A DNA stretch of 33,494 nt, taken from NCBI GenBank assembly GCA_022820675.1, contig JAJEFC010000306.1, positions 1-33,494 on the forward strand, written 5' to 3'. This stretch comes from Vicinamibacteria bacterium. GTDB lineage: Bacteria; Acidobacteriota; Vicinamibacteria; Vicinamibacterales; UBA8438. The notes below the pieces were generated by a model. That model searched no databases, was not told where the DNA came from, and saw only the letters and a list, made by a program, of their open reading frames with translations. This document shows positions 17,399 through 24,756 of this stretch, piece after piece; position 1 is the first letter of the stretch, and the number at the start of each line of letters is the position of its first letter. The position numbers and the translations under genes are program-made.

Positions 17399-18121
17399 AT
17401 GAACACGGTGCCGTCCGTCGTTCAGGACTCGGCAAGGAGGCACCCCACGACGGATGGACCGACAGTGACCTGGACCGCGCCAAACTACTCGGTGAGTCCG
17501 GTGACGGTCACCGCCGACGTCTGGGCCGGGGACTGGTACGATTCCGCGGAAGCGCACATGGCGGTCTATCCGCAGCAGTCCGGACCTCAGACGCCGCAGC
17601 CGCAGCAGCAGTCGAGCGCCCCGGTCGTGACGAGTGTGGCCGTGACGTCCGCGCCCGCGAGCGGCCAGACCTATTCTCTGGGCGAGAAGATCAGCGCGGG
17701 CCTGACGTTCACCGACCCCGTGACGGTCACCGGCACGCCTCGACTGAAGATCGACATGGACCCGGCGCACTGGGGAGAGAAATGGGCCGGCTTCGAGAGT
17801 GGGAGCGGCTCGTCGGTGCTGACCTTCACGCACACGGTCGTGGAGCCGAACTACTCGACGCAGGGCATCGCGGTGCTGATCGACTCGCTGGGGCTGAACG
17901 GGGGGACGATCCGGTCTGCGTCGGGCGATGACGCCGGCCTGGGCCACGGCGGACTCGCGCATGACCCGAACCACAAGGTCGACTGGCGGCAGTCCAGCAG
18001 CGGCGACGTGGCGATGACCCCGGTGCCGGCGCTGCCGGTGGTCTGGGCCGCGCTGCTGGCGATGTTGCTGCTCGGCGGCGGAGCGTGGAAGAGCGGGTTC
18101 AATGGAGCCCCGCGGCGTTGA
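17399..18121 (+). CDS. Surface-type beta-domain protein with C-terminal membrane tag, N-terminus probably lost
   Basis: 240 aa. Residues 76-196 form one copy of a beta-rich repeat (VTSVAVTSAPASGQTYSLGEKI, GTPRLKIDMD, SVLTFTHTVVEPNYSTQG, HDPNHKVDW) that I recognise from long bacterial surface proteins, where it usually occurs many times with fibronectin-like or Calx-beta domains. Before it comes a Pro/Gln-rich linker (58-75). The end (207-240) is a sorting-type tag: VPALP, a hydrophobic helix of about 18 residues, then basic residues. There is no signal peptide and no Shine-Dalgarno at ATG 17399. It therefore looks like the 3' remnant of a longer gene, possibly cut when the abiE module arrived. 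Start is uncertain. Confidence 0.55.
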   Translation: MNTVPSVVQDSARRHPTTDGPTVTWTAPNYSVSPVTVTADVWAGDWYDSAEAHMAVYPQQSGPQTPQPQQQSSAPVVTSVAVTSAPASGQTYSLGEKISAGLTFTDPVTVTGTPRLKIDMDPAHWGEKWAGFESGSGSSVLTFTHTVVEPNYSTQGIAVLIDSLGLNGGTIRSASGDDAGLGHGGLAHDPNHKVDWRQSSSGDVAMTPVPALPVVWAALLAMLLLGGGAWKSGFNGAPRR

Positions 18122-18251
18122 CGCCGGGCAAACGTCTGCTGGCGGCTCAACACGGCCAACGACAGAAGCCGAGGGCAACGAGGCTCCAAAGGGAACGCCA
18201 CGCCGGAAGACGCACACCAAGCTGAGTTCGCGACGAACGGGACGAGAGAGC

Positions 18252-18587
18252 ATGCCCGACAGCGAACAGGCGATCGTCATCGCCGGGCCGGTCGAGGACC
18301 GGCCCGACGGCCCCACCCTGACGCCGCGGAAGGCCACGCGCGAGCCCAACGGAACCCTCTGGTTCGGGGCCGACCTCGAACCGACGGAAGACCAAGTCTG
18401 GTTCCGGATCGAGGAGGACGCGATCCGCCGGATGCCGGACGCCACGCCCAAGGCCCGCGGCCGCCGCCTGCTGGACGCGCTCCACGTCTGGCTCGCGGCG
18501 GGCGGGTCTCTCAGGTGCGGGATCAACCGGTTCGAGGTCCGCGTCGCCGAGAACGGCGACACGTGGATCGAACGACTCCGGTGGTGA
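18252..18587 (+). CDS. Small hypothetical protein
   Basis: 111 aa from ATG 18252, which has GAGAG shortly upstream; the frame is open further back to 18102, but the extra N-terminus is Thr/Arg-rich and overlaps the previous gene. The body reads LWFGADLEPTEDQVWFRIEEDAIRRM, RRLLDALHVWLAAGG and ends FEVRVAENGDTWIERLRW, suggesting a small alpha/beta fold. I do not recognise the family. A gap of 145 bases follows before the Uma2 gene. Confidence 0.55.
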   Translation: MPDSEQAIVIAGPVEDRPDGPTLTPRKATREPNGTLWFGADLEPTEDQVWFRIEEDAIRRMPDATPKARGRRLLDALHVWLAAGGSLRCGINRFEVRVAENGDTWIERLRW

Positions 18588-18682
18588 GAGACAAACGTCA
18601 AGGGCGCACCGCCCTCGACGGCGAGCGCCCGCGCGACCCCTCCAGCGCCCCCGACGGACGGCCAGGGAGCCGCGAGAAGCGC

Positions 18683-18713
18683 TATACTATCATGATCCCC
18701 GCAAGCATCGGGG
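18683..18713 (+). promoter_or_regulatory. -10 box and leader hairpin of canonical Uma2 gene
   Basis: TATACT (18683-18688) is a good -10 in a short AT-rich patch. CCCCG (18697-18701) and CGGGG (18709-18713) can pair around a seven-base loop in the leader. The Uma2 start at 18733 follows an AAGG. No clear -35 is seen. Confidence 0.4.
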
Positions 18714-18732
18714 CAAGGGAAAAGGCACCCAC

Positions 18733-19290
18733 GTGGCCACCGCGCAACCCGCCGTCAAGCTCACCTACGAGGACTACTGCGCCGCGCCGGACGACGAGCG
18801 CTACGAGCTGCTCGACGGCAATCTCAATATGGTTCCCGCCCCGAACATCAAGCACCAGAGAGTGCAACTGAAACTCGCCACGCGATTGGACCTCTTCATC
18901 GAGGGGCGCGCCTTGGGGACGCTGTTGACAGCTCCCTGCGACGTGATGCTGTCCGAGACCGACGTCGTGCAGCCCGATCTGCTGTTCGTCTCCCGGGAAC
19001 GGGAACACCTGCTGCGCGACGGCCAGAAAGTGCAAGGCGCGCCGGACCTCGTGATCGAGATCCTGTCTCCCTCGACCGCTGATCGGGACCGGGGCAAGAA
19101 GCTGGCGCTCTACGGCAGACACGGCGTGACGGAGTACTGGCTGGTCGACCCGGTTGCCGAGACCATCCAGACCCATCGCCTGCAGGGCGAAATCCTGGTT
19201 CCGACCCGCACCTTCGGCCGGGAGGAGACGCTGCGCTCCGCGCTGCTCGTCGGCCTCGAACTCCGCCTGGACGACATCTTCTCGTCTTGA
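18733..19290 (+). CDS. Uma2 family endonuclease-like protein (canonical form)
   Basis: 185 aa from GTG 18733, the usual length for Uma2/DUF820. Motifs in order: LTYEDYCAAPDDERYELLDGNL, the acidic residue in DVVQPDLLFVS, then APDLVIEILSPSTADRDRGKKLALYGRHGVTEYWLVDP. The D...E-x-(I/L) pattern gives the PD-(D/E)XK-like active site; all key residues are intact. It belongs to a different branch from the long-form copies at 14232 and 30724. Its role is unknown; proteins of this family are often scattered in many copies without partners. Confidence 0.93.
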   Translation: MATAQPAVKLTYEDYCAAPDDERYELLDGNLNMVPAPNIKHQRVQLKLATRLDLFIEGRALGTLLTAPCDVMLSETDVVQPDLLFVSREREHLLRDGQKVQGAPDLVIEILSPSTADRDRGKKLALYGRHGVTEYWLVDPVAETIQTHRLQGEILVPTRTFGREETLRSALLVGLELRLDDIFSS

Positions 19291-19684
19291 AAGCCGAAAC
19301 CGCGCCGGGTTCGGAAACGCCGATCATCGGCAGTGTTCCCCGCGCCGCCGCTCGCGGCCGCGCCTGTCCTCGGCTGCGCTCGGCGGCGGTAACCCGCGAG
19401 CCCCGGGCCGTTCGTTCCCCCGGCCCGGACTCGGGATCGCCTCTCTCGGGGCTGTGGGGATGGGGAGCTCGGTGGCCAGCCGCTCGGTGGTGTTGTCGTG
19501 GTCCGCTTATCCCGCCGCGGCCAGCCGCTCGGACGACGTCGTCCGTCTGGGCCGCGAGTCGTGAGGTGGAGCGCGACGCCGCCGGCGTCGACGCTCCGAG
19601 AATCTCCTCGATGTCGGTCAACGCTTGTGATCTCGGCCTGGGGACCGGAAAGCGGGGCGGACGGCGGAACCGGAGGGACGGACG
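19291..19684. other. 394-base gap without recognisable gene
   Basis: No convincing reading frame. A 14-base direct repeat GGCCAGCCGCTCGG occurs twice about 40 bases apart (around 19476 and 19518). A minus-strand stretch reading LTDIEEILGASTPAAS is open but has no start signal. The last 20 bases hold the GGAGG that serves the next gene. Confidence 0.5.
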
Positions 19685-20080
19685 ATGTTGAGAGGCGTGC
19701 TGGCGATTCGCGGACAGGCGGCGGCGCGGGGCTACGGGTTCATCGGGGTCGAGGGGCGCGAGGACGACCTCTTCGTCCTCGGTTCCGAGATAACCGACGA
19801 GCACGGCGGGCCGGCGACCCGTGGGGAATGGTCGGCACTGGACGGCCGGGCGGTGGAGATCGGCGATGTCATCACGACGGCCCGGGGCGACCAGGCGACG
19901 AACGTGCGGCTACTGCCGGTCGAGAACGCCTCGACGAACGGCGGCGAAGCTTCAACGGCCGACGCCGACGCGGGGGTGCCGGAGGATGCGGCGAACGAGG
20001 AGCCATGGGCGGCCGGGATCCGCGCGCACCTTGAGCGCCGAGGCTGGACGCAGGGCGAGTGGCTTCGAGGTCCTCGTTGA
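19685..20080 (+). CDS. Cold-shock-domain-like protein; C-terminus enters an HTH domain broken by frame
   Basis: 131 aa from ATG 19685, with GGAGG eight bases upstream. Residues 1-75 look like a cold-shock (OB) fold: ARGYGFIGVEGREDDLFV corresponds to the KGFGFI...DVFVH nucleic-acid-binding strands of CspA, and GDVITTARGDQATNVRLL to the closing strand. After an acidic linker, the end (WAAGIRAHLERRGWTQGE) is the first helix of an Xre-type HTH domain. The rest of that domain continues in the -1 frame in the next gene. Normal termination here would give a protein with a cut HTH. RNA or DNA binding is likely; the regulon is unknown. Confidence 0.6.
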   Translation: MLRGVLAIRGQAAARGYGFIGVEGREDDLFVLGSEITDEHGGPATRGEWSALDGRAVEIGDVITTARGDQATNVRLLPVENASTNGGEASTADADAGVPEDAANEEPWAAGIRAHLERRGWTQGEWLRGPR

Positions 20081-20448
20081 AGGTGAACACGGTCGGCGCG
20101 GTCCTGCGGGGCGACCCGACCAGCACCCGCACCCTGACCGCGATCGCCGCCGGGTTCGGCGTCAGTGTCGCCACGCTCTTCAACGGCGGGGCCCCCGAGC
20201 CGGCCGACCCCTGGACCGCGGCGCTGGAGCACCTCGACGCGGCGGGCCGGACGCTGGCCGCGGCGAACGTCGACGCGACCCCGCGCCCGGAGCTGACCCC
20301 GGATGCATCAGCCGACATCGAGCGGGCGGCTCTGGCGGTGCGCCGGGCGCTGGAGGCGATCGGCGACGCCGCGGCGGAAGTCCGGGTCGGGCGGGCGCTG
20401 TCGGCGTTCGTCCGGGGCGCGGAAGCCACAGAATCCTCGGGTCGATGA
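20059..20448 (+). CDS. Xre-type HTH segment, in -1 frame to the cold-shock-like gene
   Basis: 129 aa if started at GTG 20059, overlapping the previous gene by 22 bases. The N-terminus (VASRSSLKVNTVGAVLRGDPTS, RTLTAIAAGFGVSVATLF) is helices 2-5 of an Xre-type HTH but lacks helix 1. That helix lies in the preceding frame and ends at the very base where this frame begins (GAG/GTG at 20057-20061). The C-terminal half is Ala-rich, probably helical. Either one 250 aa cold-shock/HTH protein is made by -1 frameshifting, or the gene is broken. Its stop overlaps the next start as ATGA, which supports an operon. Confidence 0.55.
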   Translation: MASRSSLKVNTVGAVLRGDPTSTRTLTAIAAGFGVSVATLFNGGAPEPADPWTAALEHLDAAGRTLAAANVDATPRPELTPDASADIERAALAVRRALEAIGDAAAEVRVGRALSAFVRGAEATESSGR

Positions 20449-20849
20449 GCGGACCCGCTACGCGGCACAGCGGCGAGGATGCGACCCCGCGCGCGAGCCC
20501 TTGCCCCATCCGGGGCGATCTGCCCGAGGAGCTGCGGCAGCGCCGCGAACAGATCCTGGCCCGCCTGCTGCGCGACACCGGAATCCCAGCACCGAGACTG
20601 GCCGCGGCCAAGGCCGGCGGCGGAACCCGACGCGCGGGGACCGCCGGCAAGGCCGGCCAACAGGAAGAAGATAAGCACCGGACGGCCCCACTGGGCCGAA
20701 CCACGACTGACGAGGACGCGCGAAGCGCGACGGAGACACCAAGCCGCGGGAACAGTCGCCCGAGGGGCGACAGCCACGCGGCAGGAGCAGCACGCGAGGA
20801 GGGGCAACAGGATGGAGAATCAGACCGGGCGCCGCCGACCAGGCGGTGA
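20445..20849 (+). CDS. Small basic hypothetical protein
   Basis: 134 aa from ATG 20445, overlapping the previous stop as ATGA. The first half includes a helical segment (LPEELRQRREQILARLLRDTGI). The second half is low-complexity, rich in Gly, Arg, Glu and Lys, and probably disordered. No family recognised. The ATGA coupling is the main argument that it is a real gene; the low-complexity tail could be read-through of non-coding sequence. Confidence 0.4.
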   Translation: MSGPATRHSGEDATPRASPCPIRGDLPEELRQRREQILARLLRDTGIPAPRLAAAKAGGGTRRAGTAGKAGQQEEDKHRTAPLGRTTTDEDARSATETPSRGNSRPRGDSHAAGAAREEGQQDGESDRAPPTRR

Positions 20850-21173
20850 TCCCGAACGCGAATACATCCTGTTCTGAACGCGGGCCAACCAGGGGGCGTG
20901 GGTACCACGCCCCGCAGGCGGGGCGTCCCCCGCCGGCCCGCCGCGTCATGACCGCCCCAACCGCCACGAAGAGCGGAGAGCTCCGGCCGGGCGGGCTCCG
21001 CCAACCACACGAGTACGCCGCGACCTCGCCTGCGGACAAGGCCCCAGAGGGGCAAGCACGCGTCCCGCTCGACGTACGGACGCAGGTCATCCGCGTAGCG
21101 AAAGCCCTTGTCGTCCGCCGAATACCCGCAGGTTCACGACCGGCGAACGGTTGCCGTACGCTGAGAACCCGAC
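20850..21173. other. 324-base gap with mutually exclusive hairpins
   Basis: Contains no convincing gene. At 20893-20913 GGGGCGTGG pairs with CCACGCCCC. The second arm can instead pair with the following GCGGGGCGT (arms 20907-20915 and 20918-20926). The remainder is ordinary GC-rich sequence leading to the metallophosphoesterase start. Confidence 0.5.
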
Positions 21174-21917
21174 ATGAACGAAATCGAGCTCCTGCGGCTG
21201 TACCAGGAACAGTTGACCGCCCAGGTGACGAACACGGAGCTGCCGGCCCACGACCGGAACGGAGCCGCGGCGGTGCTGGCCGCGAGCAGGCATCTGACCG
21301 GCGCGAGGCTGCGCTCGCGGGACGAGCGCCGGACCTGGGTCTTCTCCGACCCCCACTTCGAGCACGAGGCGAGCGTCGGCATCTTCGACCGCCCGTTCCA
21401 GAACTGCCACCACGGCGACGCCTACCTGCTGGAGCACTGGACGAGGGACGTGCGCGACGACGACACGCTGATCTGCCTGGGGGACGTCACCATGGGCCGC
21501 CCGACGGACGGCCTGATCGACCGCCTCCGGCGGAGGCCCGGCCGCAAGATTCTGGTTATCGGGAACCACGACCACGCGCACCTCCGCCGCCTCCGGCGGG
21601 CGTTCGACACGGTGGCGGCGTGCGCTCACCTGCCGGGCGAGCCCGACCTGATCTTTACGCACGTGCCCCTCGACGACGTGCCCGCCGGCTGCGTCAACGT
21701 CCACGGCCACGTCCACCGGCAAGCCTCGGTGGACGAGTGCCGGATCAACGTCTGCGTGGAGCAGATCGGGTACCGGCCGATCCCGATGGCCGACGTCAGG
21801 AAACTCGCCCAGCGCATGGATCAGCTGCCGCCCGGCGGGGCCGGCACGACCGACATCTCCATCGCCTGGGCGAAGGGCTGGCCGGACGCCCCAACAGGAC
21901 AGGGGGACGAGGCGTGA
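21174..21917 (+). CDS. Metallophosphoesterase
   Basis: 247 aa from ATG 21174. All five motifs of the calcineurin-like phosphoesterase family are present in order: FSDPHFEH (D59, H61), GDVTMG (D104), GNHDH (N131, H132, D133), THVP (H163) and VHGHVH (H177, H179, H181). They would bind two metal ions and hydrolyse a phosphomonoester or phosphodiester. About 55 residues precede the first motif (IELLRLYQEQLTAQVTNTEL), probably a helical extension. The substrate cannot be told. It overlaps the following nucleotidyltransferase start as GTGA, suggesting co-transcription with it. Confidence 0.9.
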   Translation: MNEIELLRLYQEQLTAQVTNTELPAHDRNGAAAVLAASRHLTGARLRSRDERRTWVFSDPHFEHEASVGIFDRPFQNCHHGDAYLLEHWTRDVRDDDTLICLGDVTMGRPTDGLIDRLRRRPGRKILVIGNHDHAHLRRLRRAFDTVAACAHLPGEPDLIFTHVPLDDVPAGCVNVHGHVHRQASVDECRINVCVEQIGYRPIPMADVRKLAQRMDQLPPGGAGTTDISIAWAKGWPDAPTGQGDEA

Positions 21918-22188
21918 CCGGCACACCCGACGCCGGGAACCCGGAGGGCGGGTCGACCTGGCGACCGGACGATCCGACGCTCGAGCCGAACGAGAGGCTG
22001 TGGCTCGAGGGCTACCTCAAACGCCTGAGGAACGCGCCCAGCGGGCTCCTCAAACGACTCGTGGTGTACGGGTCGAAGGCCCGGGGCGACGCCGGGCCTG
22101 AGAGCGACGTGACAGAAGTGGTTACGGCGTTCGCACCCGCGAGCGACGCCGGCCACCGCGGTCGCCGAGCGCCGCTACGGTGCGCGCA
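21914..22188 (+). pseudogene. Truncated MNT-type nucleotidyltransferase
   Basis: Starts at GTG 21914 within the preceding stop (GTGA). The first ~65 residues look genuine: WLEGYLKRLRNAPSGLLKRLVVYGSKARGDAGPESDV, the GSxARG-x5-SD signature of the minimal nucleotidyltransferase domain. The second Asp of the SDxD metal site is missing (SDVTE), and homology-like sequence ends there. The frame then runs into a 62-base repeat (22127-22188) and on into Arg-rich nonsense that overlaps the CocE gene on the other strand, stopping only at 22492. The domain has lost its second half, probably where the repeat was inserted. Confidence 0.6.
22127..22188 (+). repeat. 62-base direct repeat, copy A
   Basis: Nearly identical to 22237-22298 (about five mismatches in 62 bases, no gaps), 110 bases apart start to start. 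It begins GCGTTCGCACCCGCGAG and ends TACGGTGCGCGCA. It lies immediately after the broken nucleotidyltransferase motif. Confidence 0.85.
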
Positions 22189-22236
22189 TCCGGCGCGGCC
22201 TGCCGGGTTCCGTCCCGCATGCAGCGAAGCGGACCG

Positions 22237-22298
22237 GCGCTCGCACTCGCGAGGAACGCCGGCCACCGGGGTCGCCGAGCGCCGCTACGGAGCGCGCA
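22237..22298 (+). repeat. 62-base direct repeat, copy B
   Basis: Second copy of the repeat at 22127. It overlaps the last codons of the minus-strand CocE gene and supplies its stop codon (TAG, complement of 22285-22287). The pair resembles an interspersed repetitive element rather than a gene. Confidence 0.85.
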
Positions 22299-24183
22299 AG
22301 GCCGGCGCGACCTGCAACACGAGCTGCGAGGGATGCAGGTCGTCGTGCAGCACCCGCTGGGTCGCCGTCCGCACCTCCGCGCCCTGCCCGAAGGGAGCCC
22401 CGGTGTTCGGGTTCCGGTCGAAGTGCGGGAAGTTCGACGAGCTGATCTCCAGTCGAATGCGGTGGCCGGCGCGGAACACGGTGGCGGTGTAGCCGAGGTC
22501 GATGGTGTAGTCGTGGGCGGCCCCCGGGGTGAGCCACGACTCCTGGTAGTCGGAGTTGCGGTAGCGCGCGCGGACGATGCCCTCCGACACGTTGTGGGCG
22601 TAGCCGTCGAGGTGCACGTCGACGAGCTTGGCGGTGAAGTCGGTGTCGGTGGCCGACGACGCCGCCCACAACCGCACCTGCACGGGGCCGATGACGGTCA
22701 GGTCGTCGGCCAGCGGCTCGCTGGTGTAGACCAGGACATCCTGGCGCTTCTCCACCTCGCGCTGGTCGAAGGCGCCCGAGGCGAGGAGGCCGTTCTGGCA
22801 GCACATGTTGCCGCCGACGGTGGGCACCGGGTCGGCGGGGTCGTAGACGTACTCGTCGGCCGGTCCGCCGGGCCCTTCGCCCGAGAGGACGCCGTCGCCG
22901 GCGGCCGAGTTGGCCCCGCCGCCGCTCTGCAAGTAGAACCGCGTCTCGACGGAGTCGGGCAGCGGGAACTCGTCGGCGGTGATCCAGAACCCGCCGCCGG
23001 CGTTGCCCTCGTCGGGCGGCGTCATCACGAAGAGCCGCACCGCCGGGTCGTCGGCCACGCCGTTGTCGACGCCCTTCAGCCAGTAATCGAACCAGCGCGC
23101 CCACGCCGCGTTGAGGTCGAGCACGTTGTCGGGGCCGAAGTCGATGTCGCCGGCGGTGGTGTCGCCGGGGCAGGCGTGGCAGAGCGCGCGCATGATCAGC
23201 CTGGTGCCGTTGCGCGCAACGTCGGTCCCGCCTTCTTCGCGCACCCCCATGAAGTTGCGGATGGTGCCCTCCTGGAAGATGTCGTACCAGCCGCCGGTGA
23301 TCAGGGCCGGCACCTCGACGAGCGGCCACTTCGTCTCGACGTCGAGGTGGGCCCAGTAGTCGTCGTAGCTCGGCCGGGCGAGCCACTCGTCGTAGTAGGC
23401 GGCGATGTTGCCGCTGCGCCGGAACCCCGCGAAGTCGGCGAGGGGAAGCTGCCACAGCCAGTCGTCGAGCAGCTTCTCCTGCCCCTCGGCGACAAACGCG
23501 CCGACCGCCTCGAGGGCCTGCGGCCTCGGCATGCCTCCCGCCTCGAGGCGCCGCTGCAGGGTGTCGGGGGCGAGGGTCTGCGCCGTCCAGCTCAGGGCGA
23601 ACCACAGGTCGAACGCGCCGCCCTGGTACGTCCACCCCTTGTGGTAGTCCGACGAGCTGTAGTGCGGGGCGATGGCCACCAGGTGCGGCGGCTGCTCGAC
23701 CGCCGCCTGCCACTGCGTGAGCCCGACGTAGGAGCCGCCGATCATGCCCACCTTGCCGTTGGACCAGGGCTGCGCGGCCGCCCACTCCACCGAGTCGTAG
23801 CCGTCCGCCGCCTCCTGCCGCATGGCGTCGAACTCGCCCTCCGAGCGGTAGCGCCCCCGCGTGTCCTGGTTGAGCGTGGCGTAGCCCCGCTCGGCGAAGT
23901 AGCGCCCGGTCCCGGAATCGCAGTCGCTGCCGGGGGCCGGCGACCGCCGGTTGTACGGCGTCCGCTGCAGGATCACGGGGAACGGACCGTCACCCGGCGG
24001 CAGGTACACCTCGGTCGCGAGCCTGACCCCGTCGCGCATCGGCGCCCACTCGACCGCGCAGCGCACGCCGTCCGCGTCGCCGCCCTGCCCCTGACCCTCC
24101 GCCGCGGCCGGCCCGGCCAGCGCGACCATCAGACCCGCCGCCACCGCGAGAACGACGCGATCTGCCACGCACTGCTTCCACAT
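22285..24183 (-). CDS. CocE/NonD family hydrolase (X-Pro dipeptidyl-peptidase S15 type)
   Basis: 632 aa from ATG 24183, preceded by GGGAGG six bases upstream and starting a clear signal peptide (residues 1-28, ending GPAAAEG). The alpha/beta-hydrolase domain carries APMRDGVRLATEVYLP, the nucleophile elbow IGGSYVG (S151), the acid D301 in GGWYDIF and the probable His336 in ALCHA before GDIDFGP. The C-terminal jelly-roll domain (VQVRLWAASSATDTDFTAKLVDV, RIRLEISSSNFPHFDRNPNTG) is typical of CocE esterases and PepX. It is an exported serine hydrolase acting on esters, amides or prolyl peptides in the periplasm; substrate unknown. The His context departs from the usual GPW-x-H. Its end lies within copy B of the 62-base repeat. 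Confidence 0.93.
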   Translation of the reverse strand: MWKQCVADRVVLAVAAGLMVALAGPAAAEGQGQGGDADGVRCAVEWAPMRDGVRLATEVYLPPGDGPFPVILQRTPYNRRSPAPGSDCDSGTGRYFAERGYATLNQDTRGRYRSEGEFDAMRQEAADGYDSVEWAAAQPWSNGKVGMIGGSYVGLTQWQAAVEQPPHLVAIAPHYSSSDYHKGWTYQGGAFDLWFALSWTAQTLAPDTLQRRLEAGGMPRPQALEAVGAFVAEGQEKLLDDWLWQLPLADFAGFRRSGNIAAYYDEWLARPSYDDYWAHLDVETKWPLVEVPALITGGWYDIFQEGTIRNFMGVREEGGTDVARNGTRLIMRALCHACPGDTTAGDIDFGPDNVLDLNAAWARWFDYWLKGVDNGVADDPAVRLFVMTPPDEGNAGGGFWITADEFPLPDSVETRFYLQSGGGANSAAGDGVLSGEGPGGPADEYVYDPADPVPTVGGNMCCQNGLLASGAFDQREVEKRQDVLVYTSEPLADDLTVIGPVQVRLWAASSATDTDFTAKLVDVHLDGYAHNVSEGIVRARYRNSDYQESWLTPGAAHDYTIDLGYTATVFRAGHRIRLEISSSNFPHFDRNPNTGAPFGQGAEVRTATQRVLHDDLHPSQLVLQVAPALRAP

Positions 24184-24756
24184 CTTCGCCTCCCAGAAGC
24201 CGGTGATGAAGTCTGCCAGCATTCTACCGGGGATGCGTCCCGCTACCCGCGTTGCGTGCGGCGTCAACGCGACGCTACCGGGCTGCTCGCTTCAACCGCC
24301 TCCGCGCCATTCCCTCCCGAGCGGCTCTTCAGCCCGCGGGCGCCTGGCCGCTCGCACGCTTCCGGTCGCGAAGGCGGGCTGTCTGCCCCCGACCCGAGTG
24401 GGCCCGCGCTGCGGGCGTCGGTCGTGCGGCTGCAGGAGCCCTGCCCCCGACCCGCGCGGGCCGGGACCCCGCAGAACAACCCGCGGAGGCGCCCCGTCGA
24501 GGACCGGCCGAGCCCCTTGCGGGAGGTGGACCGGCGACCGCGCAAACACCCGTGGAGGTGAAGCCGCGTCGGCAACGGCGCCCAGGTGGATTCGAGCGCG
24601 CCGACCGAGGCGGGCATTGCGGCCGGATCGGCCAACGCCGACATGCGCCGCCAGGGCAACCGGATACACTAGGCGGACCGTCAGCTTCCCGGAGGCGTCA
24701 TCCCCGACCAACCCGACCACGGCCCGCCGGCGCCTCCCCCGTCCGTCGACCGGCCG
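24184..24756. other. 573-base divergent intergenic region
   Basis: Between the divergent CocE and BCCT genes. CTGCCCCCGACCCG occurs twice (24381 and 24442). TACACT at 24665-24670 is a possible -10 for the transporter. GGAGG at 24691-24695 is a well-formed Shine-Dalgarno, though the nearest in-frame codon is ATC 24700. No other feature seen; the long open frames here are GC artefacts. Confidence 0.5.

Noticed and set aside
19821..20444. Upstream extension of the small basic protein's frame
   Set aside because: It overlaps the cold-shock-like and HTH genes in a different frame and is Arg/Gly-rich; ATG 20445 with ATGA overlap is preferred.
21060..21140. Minus-strand reading GFRYADDL, reminiscent of the YADD box of reverse transcriptases
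   Set aside because: No other reverse transcriptase motif around it; the frame closes just upstream and runs into low-complexity sequence. Probably chance.
22180..24561. 793-codon plus-strand open frame opposite the CocE gene
   Set aside because: CocE motifs and a signal peptide with Shine-Dalgarno are on the minus strand; the plus frame has no motif and biased composition.
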